From positions 186,001-250,000 of the forward strand of contig CANTUQ010000038.1 of NCBI GenBank assembly GCA_947683425.1: a stretch of 64,000 nucleotides of DNA. The letters are read 5' to 3'. The notes beneath the pieces are model-generated. The model made no database searches. It saw nothing but the letters and a program-made list of their open reading frames with translations, and was not told the DNA's origin. The first letter of the stretch is position 1, and each line of letters starts with the position of its first letter. A program made the position numbers and the translations under genes. Shown here in pieces: positions 23,180-32,787 of this stretch. The stretch comes from Excoecaria cochinchinensis. Taxonomy: Eukaryota > Streptophyta > Magnoliopsida > Malpighiales > Euphorbiaceae.

Positions 23180-24981
23180 ATGACAGGTTCAAAAATGTTT
23201 AAGCGAAAGAAGAGAACGGCGATTCCTCCGCGTCTGAGGTTGCATGACGGCGATGACAGTACTGGTGATGGAGGATCCTCATCGCATGGGCTCAATGCCA
23301 TCACTCAGGCTGCCGCATCACCGACCATCCCACCCGTTGCGCCATCTACCATTCCTTCCACGGATTCCACTCCTATAGCACACCCTGAATCTATGCCACC
23401 TCAGGGGTCAGGAACAGAAGATGCGGAAGAGCCTACGCCTGGCTCAATTGGAGTTGATGGAAGAATGTACATCAATATCACAGCTGAGGAGTAAGTGAAT
23501 AATATTTCATTCATTATGATTTAAATGACAGTTATTACTTGTACTAACATTATTCACATTGTTATATTTTAGATTGAATCCTTCAGGAAAGTGCTCACGC
23601 ATAATGACAACTTCTTTCAAAAACAGAATTGAATATGATGGATTTGCCTGGAAGAATTTGTCAGAGGAAATAAAAAGTTTTTATTTCGAAGAATTCAAGG
23701 TAAAACATTTATGATATTGTATGTTACATAACGAATTATATTTTACTCTTGCTAACAATTTGTTTTTTTTTTCTGTCTGCCTTATAAGAAAAAATGTTAT
23801 TGGAACCCGGCGCTTGACGAGATCATGTATTCTGTGTGGGAGACTCGTGCGCGGGCACGTTACAGAGATTTAGTTTGCTTGATAAAGGATGGTGGTGTCC
23901 GACCTCGCTACATGACCGAAGATTTATGGGGACATTGGAGACAGTATTGGGCGACCCCTGAAGCCATTTCCATTTCAGAGCGGAATTCTAGTAATAGACG
24001 GGGAGGACCTGATGGACTCAGTTCATGCTCGCACACTGGAGGGTCGATGTCACATCGGGAACATGCAGATAGACTAGTAAGTTTTACAAAATATTACTGT
24101 TATCACTGTAATTAATGGTTACAATTTCTAAAATATATCTCATTACCATAGAGGAGGATGGGAATGTTACTTGTGTGAGGAGTTTGCATTGTTGTGGAAT
24201 GTTGGATGGTAGCTGAATGTCGAAATTTTGAAGTGTTTTTTTATCTTTGTATACAGGAGGTATGCTCCAAATATAGGGGAAATTCTGCCAAAATTTTAGT
24301 AAAAACTTATAGGAATAGTCAATAAATTATAGTTCGCCTTTAATTCTTTTTATTTTTGCAGGGAGCATCGATGGGTCGACCGGCTACCTACGCTGAGGTA
24401 TTCTTACACACCCACACAAACAAGCATGATGGTCAAACGTTCGTCAATTCCCGGTCAAGGATTTTACATGTATGTCCACATTACTATATTATACAAATTT
24501 TAAAGATTAGTTATTATTAATCGTTACTTATTGTAAAACACTTGTCCTATGACAGGAACAAGTTGAAGATGCAATTCAGCAACGCTCACAGACTTTTGAT
24601 CATGTTGATGCGAATCAGATCTATTATGAAGTGGCTGGTGGTAGAGACCAGCGAGGACGGGTATTTGGCTTAGGTTCTTTGGCCAAATCTTGTTACTCGC
24701 ATTCCTCAGGTTCAAGTACTGCCGCATCTAATAGACGGTCATCCAGAGAAGTACTTGAACTTCAGAATACTGTAAGTGAGCTGAGATCGGAATTGCAACA
24801 GTCACAGACTCGATGGCAAGACTCAGAGGTTCGATTGCAACAATCTCTGGACTACATATCTGAGTTACGCAATGAGATGGCAAATTTATCTGACCTACAC
24901 ACTGAGATGGCAAATTTGAAGGGTATGTTTGCCTCGTCATCGCATCAGTCTGATCGTACGCCGCCGCCGCCATCAGTTTAG
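23180..24981 (+). CDS. CACTA accessory protein, TNPA-like (Ptta/En/Spm plant transposase family)
   Basis: Five exons, 23180-23490, 23573-23699, 23789-24076, 24362-24469 and 24556-24981, give an open frame of 419 residues. The N-terminus is basic (KMFKRKKRT), then a Pro/Ser/Thr-rich linker. The middle has the family core: WKNLSEEIKSFYFEEF, YWNPALDEIMYSVWETRARA, RPRYMTEDLWGHWRQYW, then PATYAEVFLHTHTNK, as in the PTTA/TNPA family (PTAVEIFLKTH). The C-terminal ~90 residues form a coiled coil (heptad-rich LELQNTVSELRSELQQ). Such proteins bind the subterminal hairpin repeats and help pair the ends. It starts 127 bp after the transposase stop on the same strand. In En/Spm both products come from one transcript; whether that holds here is not visible. 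The start codon could instead be the in-frame ATG five codons later. Confidence 0.85.
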
Positions 24982-25189
24982 TTCTCATTTTGTATTACAC
25001 ATACATTGATATTATGTTGTTAACTAATTACTAACTTTATAATTAGCACAATTATTAAATTCGAATATTATTGGATATTGAAATTTAGATATTATTATGA
25101 TTTTTTTCATTATTTTGCAATTAGTTTTAACAGGTTATATTTACATAAAAATAAAATACAAAAAAATTAATTTTCAAATTTTCTTTAAA

Positions 25190-25521
25190 ATTACCGACGG
25201 AAATTGCGTTTCCGTCGGTAAAATTACCGACGGAAACGCAATTACCGTCGGTAATTTTACCGACGGAAACGCAATTTCCGTCGGTAAAATACCGACGGAA
25301 ATTGTAATTCCGTCGGTAAAAATTACCGACGGAAAAACAATTTTCGTCGGTAAATTACCGACGGAAACACAATTTCCGTCGGTAAAATTACCGACGGAAA
25401 TTTTTCCGTCGGAAAATTTCCCTACGGATTTTATGCCGACGGAATCATTTTCCGTCGGCATTCACATTTCCCGACGGAAATTACACATTTTCCGTCGGGA
25501 AATGTTGTTTTTCTTGTAGTG
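25190..25521. repeat. Right subterminal hairpin array of the CACTA element (TACCGACGG type)
   Basis: Repeated TTACCGACGGAAA and TTTCCGTCGGTAA in head-to-head pairs, at least seven stems. The core is CCGACGG, whereas the left end mainly uses GCGACGG. The last pair (CCCGACGGAAAT...TTTCCGTCGGGAA) abuts the terminus. Open frames read on both strands here are products of the repeat and not genes. Confidence 0.9.
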
Positions 25522-26257
25522 CAAGACTTCCGTACGCAATGACATCGGACTGGGATGATTGATAGGCGATCAAATGTTGATCAAATATATTATGATCCAC
25601 ATGTAACGCAAATACCACCACCCATGTCATAGCCTTATCAAGAAACGGGAGTTACTCATCAGTTTGAAGTGGGGGGCACCAGTTACACACTGGGTGATAT
25701 CGGTGGTCCTAGCAGCTCAGATCATGGGATACCAATGTCAGTTCCGATAAAGCAAACACCGGATGCATTCACACTTCCTGCATTTAATACGCAATCCACC
25801 CCAACACAAGATGTGCATGGAAATGAATTCTTCCAGCAATTATTTGGAACACTGGAACAGGGAAATTCTCAACCAAGTTCTGAAGAACCTTCATTCACTA
25901 ATTTCCATAATGATATGATGGGTGGAAATGTTGGACCGAGTAATGCAAAAGAGGGTGATGCACAGCATGGTGAACGACAACGGCGTTATCTTGGCCGAAA
26001 TAGAAGGCCAACGAGATGTGACACAGGGTCACATTTCATTAATTAAACTTCCAAATTTGTATTAATAAGTATGTGTTTTCATTGATTGGAATTAATATTA
26101 GAGCCCTTATGTTTTATTACCCATAAGGTTTATAAAAAAATCTGTGAGCAATTATTGAATTACTAAATGGAGAAAAGATATTGGGATTTAAATTGTCCAC
26201 ATGTGTAATTTTTTATTTATATGCATGTAGGAACAACCAGCGTCAGGTGTTCCTACA

Positions 26258-26261
<4 letters not shown>

Positions 26262-26311
<50 letters not shown>
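26262..26311. repeat. (TA)n microsatellite inside the MULE
   Basis: About 24 uninterrupted TA units between the 3' ends of the two convergent MULE genes. Confidence 0.95.
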
Positions 26312-26314
<3 letters not shown>

Positions 26315-26635
26315 ACCAAATTCAAACTTAAATAATTTGTTTTAAATAAATAAGTGTAGAATTATTGAATTAGTAAGTGGGAGGCACAACTTAATAGGAA
26401 TTTTATTGTTAAATAATTATGTGATTAGATACGTATATTTTTAGCCTAACAAGCTTTCACTTGTGAATTTATTTTCTGTGGCGACAATTCTTTTCAAATG
26501 TGCAAAGTGTGGGTAGACACAAATTATACATATATATACATATATTTGACACACATTTCACATGATTACACAAATTTCACATGATAACAAGGTATCCGAA
26601 TTACATTATTTCCATGTTATTCTGTGTAATTACAT

Positions 26636-29604
26636 GGTCCAGCTGCGTTCGGGCAAGTCTTCCTTTTGTGTCCCTCATTTTTGCATAATGTACATCGGTT
26701 AGGTCTGGTGCGTTCTCTACTATCCATTTCATTTCAATACCGAGAAGTCCTCGGTCTGCCTTTTTTTCTTATCAACTCCGGATTAGGCACAAGAGTTGAA
26801 CCAACATAGGGAAGCCAGTAATCATGATGTGCAAGTGGTTGGAAATATGAACTGTAACAATTCAATGCTTCTGAAAGTTTATAACATTTGTCGGCGTATG
26901 TCCACATGTCCACACGAACATGCATACAAGCTGCTATAGCATGTGAACAATACATTTTCGTACCTTGAAATTTTCCACATTCGCATTGACAGCAATCCAA
27001 ATTAACAGATTGCATGTTATTACCTTTTCTTTTGCTTTTTTGATTTTTAGTCCTTATTGTGAAAATTTCTCTACGCCGATCAAAGCTCTCAACCCTGTGG
27101 CCACAAGCTTTTTGAGCGTGCTTTGCCATCTTATCCAAACAATTTTGGGTGTACGTATTACCAGCTGCAATTTGAGCTCGATACATGCACCTTCTGTCAT
27201 CAAAAAATTTAACAAGCTTGGCAAATACATGTTCAACAATACAACAAATTGGCATCATCCTTATACCCTTTAACGCACTATTTACTCTCTCAGCAATGTT
27301 GGTCGTAGCGTGTCCATACCTGTGCCCATTATCATGAGATAAAGTCCACTTGTCCAACGCATTTTGCATTGCCCAATTGTAAGAGTCGATGTCAAGCTCT
27401 TTTATTTCATTCATTCTTTTTGTAAATTTTCTTGGTTGAAAATTATTGCCTACAAGGAGGTTCACAAATATTAATAATTATTAAAATATTAGACTTGTTC
27501 ATAATAATATAAATAAATATTAATATTTATTGAACATGTAATAAATAAATATAAATATTAATACTTGTAATAATATAAATAAATATTAATATTTATTTAA
27601 CATGTAATAAATAAATATTAATAAATAAATATTTATTTAACATGTAATAAATGTAAATAAATATTAATACAACGAGTAATAAACATACCCGCCTTATATA
27701 ACATGTCCTTAATTGTTGAATTTCGGTGAGCAGTGTTGTAGTTGCTTACGAAATGACGGAGACAAAATCTATAGAAAGCTAATGGCTTTTTCCAACCATT
27801 GCTATCATCACGAAATAGGGCCATTATACCGGCATGTCTATCAGAAATAACAGTTATACCCGATTGTTTAGTGACATAACGCCTAATGCATGTCATGAAC
27901 CAACACCAGCTAGACTTATTCTCATTTTCAACTATAGCAAACACTACTGGATACAAAAAATTATTACCATCTACAGCACTTGCTATCAACAAAGTATGAT
28001 AAAACTTTCCTGTCATAAACGTTCCATCAATAAGCAAAACTGGCTTACAGTGAGGTAATTCATCTATGCATGGCTTGAATACCTAGAAGAGCCTTTTGAA
28101 TTGTTTGCAATGAGGCTTCATACTATCTTCAACAATAAAGTCATAGGCAGTTCCAGGATTGTATGTCTCCATGGCTTTCATGTATCCAGGCAACCTTCCA
28201 TAAGACTTATAATTACCGAATATCTCCTTTAAAGCCTTGGTCTTTGCATACCAAGCTTTACTGTAGGATATATCATAATTGAGACGATTCCTCATTTCGG
28301 CAATTATTACACTAACTCTAAGATCGGGAGCAGCACTAACCATTTTCAATATGCAATCACAAATAATTTGCGAATCTAACTGTCTATAGTGTTGTGATAC
28401 CAGCGAACCATTACAGTTATGAGGTCCCTTGTAAACACTAATGATCCAATAAGGACAAGTCCTTTTCTTCATTGCTCGTAGTCTCCAAGGACAACCTATT
28501 TCAGCACGTGTGCAGCATACTGACCAGTACGATGGCTTTGACTCTACAACCTTATACGAAATATTATTAAGAATGGAGAATTTCTTCACGCATGCCTTCA
28601 CTTCATCTTTCGATATGAAGGCCAATCCTTCGCATAACTCTGAAACCCCATCCCATCTTACAATTGGGAAATCATTATACATATTAATTTCAGATTCAGT
28701 AAAATTAACAGATGTGTGGTGAACAGATGCAAACTGAAACTGTGAAATATTCGACTGCCCACTAGCTCGACCTCTTTCCTCATTCAGGTACAGATTCTGA
28801 AGGCCCTATGTCACTTGAATTTAACTACTTGGAATAACATGATCATCTCCTTCTACCAAATTTCCCGTCTCCACCTCATCATAGTCTATTTCTTCATCAT
28901 CATCTTCTGGGTCACAACTTGGAAAAAAATACCCATTATTGGCACCTTTAACTATAGGTCTATTCGTATCATCACCTATAATATCTGCACGTTCAACAGA
29001 ATCATATAACCCGAAATTCATTTCATTTGGAACTCTTAACTCTCTAATCGGACTTACATCTATTTTTCCTGTTTCATCATTATTTTCACATTCTGTTGGA
29101 ACCTCAAACTTGTACAAAACTCGATCTGACTAACTGTTGGGTACTGTTTATTACCACTGAATTCGTTTTCTTCATCCACAGTTGGAACATACCCTGTTTC
29201 TCCAGCAGTACCCATCTAATTAAAATTATTCAAGACATTTTCTCGATCGTCAATTACAATTTTCTCTGTTATAACTATTAGCTCTACAATACTGTATCCA
29301 GGAAATATATTAAAATTTTCATAAATTTGTTTCATATCCTCATCATCAACTATATCCATTGTGGCCTAGGAAATTGACCCCTAACTGTAAACAGGACACT
29401 TATATATCACCCTACAAATTCTCACTCTGCAGCTAAATCCAATTTAATTGATAATTTGTGAATAAGTTCGGCAAATATCGATTTATACCTGAGCTTCATT
29501 CTCCTTGATCTAGCTGATGGGCTTGAAGCATCATAATTAAAATCAGATACACCGAACGTCAATTGTCTTTTGGTATGAATTATAAAAGTTATTGGATTTG
29601 ACAT
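26636..29604 (-). pseudogene. MURA-type (MULE) transposase, decayed
   Basis: Minus strand. An N-terminal piece (29604-29422) starts MSNPITFIIHTKRQLTFG. An acidic linker (about 29117-28821) follows, then the MuDR N-terminal zinc region (28682 down: YKVVESKPSYWSVCCTRAEI, CPWRLRA, GPHNCN) and the catalytic part (VLLIDGTFMTGKFYHTLL, GITVISDRHAGI, FYRFCLRHFVSNYN). An intron at 27688-27450 joins YKAG to NNFQPRKFTKRM. The SWIM zinc finger reads CQCECGKFQGTKMYCSHAIA. In-frame stops: TAG at 28083-28085 where RLFW is expected, stops near 28800-28823, and TGA at 26734-26736. A CCHC zinc knuckle (RCTLCKNEGHKRKTC) continues in frame beyond the TGA (about 26665-26715). It would have moved the element at 13802-30396. 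Not functional as it stands. Confidence 0.88.
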
Positions 29605-30139
29605 TTTTTCCTACATTATATGCACACATATCATAAACTATTATTGACATATTTATGATCTAAACAAAATATTTAGTCCACACACGATTAATTTATCTTC
29701 AATAGATTATTTCTTTATATTAACAATTATTTATAACATTAAATTATAATCTTGTAATTAACTATTTTAGTATTCATTTTTCACACTTAATCTCAAACAG
29801 TTTTCTTTAAAATAAATATTAACTACTGCATACCTTTAATGTCGAAATTGTTAAATAACCTTCAAAATTATCAACACCTGCACATTAAACATTAATATAC
29901 GATTAATATAATTTATGAATTTGTTTAAGAAAATTACAAATTACATACTAATAACATTACCTTCAATATTATGCGTACTATATAAAAATTATATTGGAGA
30001 CAAATTTGGAAAGTAGAATGGGTGAATTGTAAGAGAGAAAGAAAGAATGAATGTGAAGATATGAAAATGAAAATGTTTGAAGGAGAGGGAAGGACAAGTT
30101 AAGTATACACTGGGAGAAAAAATAATAATAAAAATTTTA
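29605..30139 (-). promoter_or_regulatory. 5' flank and leader of the MULE transposase
   Basis: AT-rich DNA between the transposase start and the right TIR. On the minus strand it contains a CT-rich stretch (about 30110-30010) that mirrors the leader of the PMD gene at the other end. No coding sequence supported. Confidence 0.4.
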
Positions 30140-30396
30140 AATTTAAAGTTGGGCCACTGCAGCTTCACGTGAAGAAGCTGCAGTGACCAATCTATGTGCC
30201 AGAAATCAGCACTTTAGTGTGCCGATTTCTGGCACAAGTTATCAGAAATCGGCACGTTAAACGTGCCGGTTTCCGACACATGGAAACCAGCATTCCGTGC
30301 TGCCGGTTTTCGACACTCCAAATCCCCAATTATGTTTACTGTAGCCCCAATTTGTCAATTTTTTTTTAAATTTAACCCCAAAATTAAAAAAAGCCC
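30140..30396 (-). repeat. Right terminal inverted repeat of the MULE
   Basis: Reverse complement of the left TIR: CTGCAGCTTCACGTGAAG, TGTGCCGATTTCTGGCAC, CGTGCCGGTTT, CTGCCGGTTTTCGACACTCC and TTTAACCCCAAAATTAAAAA in that order, ending at the TSD CCTTAATTC. Confidence 0.85.
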
Positions 30397-30451
30397 CCTT
30401 AATTCATTTCACTAAGAAACACATGTTTTGAACTTTTTTTTCAAAATCTAG

Positions 30452-31862
30452 GGGACAAAGATACACATAGGGTATTTGAAAAAAATATTTCCTAAACTAG
30501 GGTTGTTTCAATTTTATTTATTTGAATGGGGTTTTTTTTCAATGCCGCAGCTGTGAGCTGCGGCATTGAAAGGACCGTCTCTTTTTTTTTTATCAAATGC
30601 CGTAGCTCACAGCTGCGACATTTGATTTGTAATTCCCAAGGCCTTATTTTTTTATAAAATATATTTTTAATAAATAATTAAATATGATGTATAATTATAC
30701 AAAATAATTAAATATGTATTTTTTTATATAGTTACAGTTAAATAAGTACTTATTTTTATGTAGATTAATTTTATTTTATTTGGACACTGTATTTTTTTAT
30801 CCAATAAAGGCAAAACCTGAAAAAAATAAAAAATAATTTTAAATATTCAGTTTATATTTATTAAAATCAATTTTCTTAAGTATTCAGTGTATTTTTTTAA
30901 TTTATAATTTTGTATTAAAAAAAGAAAGAAAACAACTTCTCTTATTTTTTTTTTAAAAAAAATAATTTGGACCATTAAATTTACATCTATGTACTTTAAT
31001 TTTTTAACAATATGTAGGTTGAGTTTTTTTTGAACAATTTATTATTTTCATATATATGAAAATAATAATATGAAAATAATAAATTGACCTATGTATTATT
31101 TATGAAAATAATAATATGAAAATAATAAATTGACCTATGAATTATATATGAAAATAATAAATTGACCTATGTATTATATATGAAAATAATAAATTGTTCA
31201 AAAAAAAAACTCAACCTACATATTGTTAAAAAATTAAAGTACATAGATGTAAATTTGATGGTCCAAATTAATTTTTTTTAAAAAAAAAATGAGAGAAGTT
31301 TCTTTTCTTTCTTTTTTTAATACAAAATTATAAATTAAAAAAATACACTGAATACTTAAAAAAATTGATTTTAATAAATATAAACTGAATATTTAAAATT
31401 ATTTTTTATTTTTTCAGGTTTTGCTTTTATTGGATAAAAAAAATACAATGTCCAAATAAAATAAAATTAATCTACATAAAAATAAGTACTTATTTAACTG
31501 TAACTATATAAAAAAATAAATATTTAATTATTTTCTATAATTATATATCATATTTAATTATTTATTAAAAATAATTTTATAAAAAAAATAAAAATAGAAA
31601 AGGCCAGAGCAGCCTGTGCTGCTGCTGCTCTTGGCCTTGGGAATTACAAATCAAATGCAACAGCTGTGAGCTGCGGCATTTGATAAAAAAAAAAAAACAA
31701 GAGACAGCTTGCTGCTGCGTCTGAGCAGCAGCTAGCTGCTCCTTTCAATGCCGCAACTCACAGATGCGGCATTAAAAAAAATCCCATTCAAAAAAATAAA
31801 ATTGAAACAATCATAATTTAGGAAATATTTTTTTTAAATACCCTATATATATCTTTGTCCCG
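30452..31862. mobile_element. Foldback-like element with two ~0.6-kb inverted arms
   Basis: The plus strand from 30452 (GGGACAAAGATACACATAGG, then GTATTTG) matches the minus strand from 31862 (CGGGACAAAGATATATATAG) and stays aligned through to about 31060/31170: GCCGCAGCTGTGAGCTGCGGC-type modules, GGCCTTGGGAATTACAAATC, TTTATTGGATAAAAAAATAC and TTTACATCTATGTACTTTAA. The centre (31040-31190) is a direct repeat of ATGAAAATAATAAATTGACC then TATG. The right arm carries an extra GC-rich insert (about 31598-31620 and 31700-31742). An imperfect 8-bp duplication, AAATCTAG (30444-30451) versus AAATCCAG (31863-31870), may be the target site. No coding sequence. Long inverted arms like this can give hairpin RNA. 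Confidence 0.85.
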
Positions 31863-32787
31863 AAATCCAGCAAGTTTATTTATAAATAATCACAAATTAA
31901 TTAGTATAGGGCATTGGATGAGTGACGATAATCTCTCTGCCCTAATAAATTGTGGTTTATTACACAAATTATCAATATTAAAATAATTATTAATTTTGAT
32001 AATTTTTATATAAAATTATATTGAATAAATTAAAATATGTCTTTTTAATATAGATTATCACAGTAAATTGTGTAAAAAAAGAAATATTAATTAAAATATT
32101 AATTGATATTATACGAGAATAAAGTTAAAAATGATACATTAAATGTTATTTTGAATTTAATAAAATGATAATTTGGCGACAATTCGATGAATCGAGGGAG
32201 GATTATTTTTACTGCAATTTGATTTCGTACTTATTCATAAAATTGCATAAATGTTTCTTCAATTCCATTTTTAATTTTTAATTTTTTAATTGGGGAAGGA
32301 AGAAGTGGAGGCTCTGATACCTCTCACCATTTTTAATCCTTAGAGGTACTTTTATTCACTAAAATTTTAAGCTACATCTTTTCTTCAACCACCCAAAAAT
32401 AGGGATTAGTCAGACTGATAGTAACTTCAACTGTGATGACTGGTTGAGCTGAATAGTTTTTTAATAGAGAACTACTATTTTCTTCTTCTTTTTTTAATTG
32501 AAGTTTAGTTGCCATGTTTGAACACATTAACCAGGAAACTAATAAAATAAGACATTTACTCCATTTTCAACTTGCCTTGTCAAACCAATTGAATTCTTTA
32601 ACATTACACGGATATAGATAAAATAACAAGAAATGGGGCATGTCCAATGATTTTTCCTACATGGCTGACACCATGAATGACCTAAATCAAAGAAAAACAA
32701 TCCCCGCATTCAATTTATATAGTTCATTAGGTTTAGCTCAAAAAGAAAAATTTTCAGATTTTGATAAAGAAAAACAAAGAGAGAAAA
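31863..32787 (+). promoter_or_regulatory. Upstream region of the plus-strand UGT
   Basis: AT-rich sequence between the foldback element and the UGT start. Presumed promoter and leader; TTTATATAGTTC near 32714 is a candidate TATA region about 70 bp before the start codon. No gene seen. Confidence 0.4.

Larger units (their letters stand above)
16616..25521 (+). mobile_element. CACTA (En/Spm) DNA transposon, apparently intact
   Basis: It begins CACTACAAGAAAAG at 16616 and ends with CTTTTTCTTGTAGTG-like sequence (TTTTCTTGTAGTG) at 25521, a 13-bp perfect terminal inverted repeat. The 3-bp direct duplication CAA flanks it (16613-16615 and 25522-25524), as expected for this superfamily. Both ends carry hundreds of bases of hairpin-forming subterminal repeats. 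Inside are a TNP2-type transposase gene (19349-23053) and a TNPA-like gene (23180-24981), both with open frames across all introns. Inserted into the last exon of the MULE PMD gene, so it is younger than the MULE. Length 8906 bp. Confidence 0.95.
14721..26046 (+). pseudogene. Plant mobile domain (PMD, MAIN/MAIL-like) gene of the MULE, with stops and split by the CACTA element
   Basis: PMD occurs in the cellular MAIN/MAIL1 proteins and in transposon-borne genes. Pieces in order: MDPYHLEAERINPGS (14721 on); an exon from about 14913 with RDVLRTRRDSLDGHYRQI, TFHLTCG, TTTLQDVGIITGLPIEGRPV and ITWLDNVFDDIPDD, then YSWRSACLAWLYRELCRA (to 15649); RWSFALDRNIMSRRDIWTYR (about 15745-15830); FEWEPYHNAIQLLLDICK with MDVVPLMCFYIIEWHHPD (about 15943-16339); and ADGLERVYHEHPGYVDKNRI (about 16445 on). 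In-frame stops occur at 14802, 14817, 15117, 15456 and 16076, and further on. The last exon is interrupted at 16616 by the CACTA element and resumes at 25525 in the same frame, ending at 26046 with RRYLGRNRRPTRC-type sequence. Not functional. Confidence 0.85.
13802..30396. mobile_element. Mutator-like element (MULE) with PMD gene and MURA transposase, disrupted by a CACTA insertion
   Basis: The ends are long inverted repeats (13802-14083 and about 30140-30396). The outermost bases are GGATTTTTTTAATTTTGGGG on the left and GGGCTTTTTTTAATTTTGGGG on the right (minus strand). A 9-bp direct duplication, CCTTAATTC, flanks the element at 13793-13801 and 30397-30405, the hallmark size for Mutator insertion. 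Without the 8.9-kb CACTA the element is about 7.7 kb. It carries two convergent genes, a plant-mobile-domain gene on plus and a MURA-type transposase on minus. Both hold several in-frame stops, so the element is non-autonomous now. It lies between two head-to-head UGT genes. Confidence 0.9.

Noticed and set aside
25097..25519. Open frames on both strands with repeats like GNAISVGKI and TDGNCVSVGN
   Set aside because: They are the translation of the right subterminal hairpin array of the CACTA element; the same repeat gives frames on both strands, with no gene signals.
13802..30396. Possibility that the long inverted ends were LTRs of a retrotransposon
   Set aside because: The ends are inverted, not direct; the duplication is 9 bp; and the enzyme is MURA, not integrase/reverse transcriptase.
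30540..30640. GC-rich palindromes considered as a terminator or microRNA precursor
   Set aside because: They belong to the foldback element and recur in its other arm; stems are short and there is no independent gene context.
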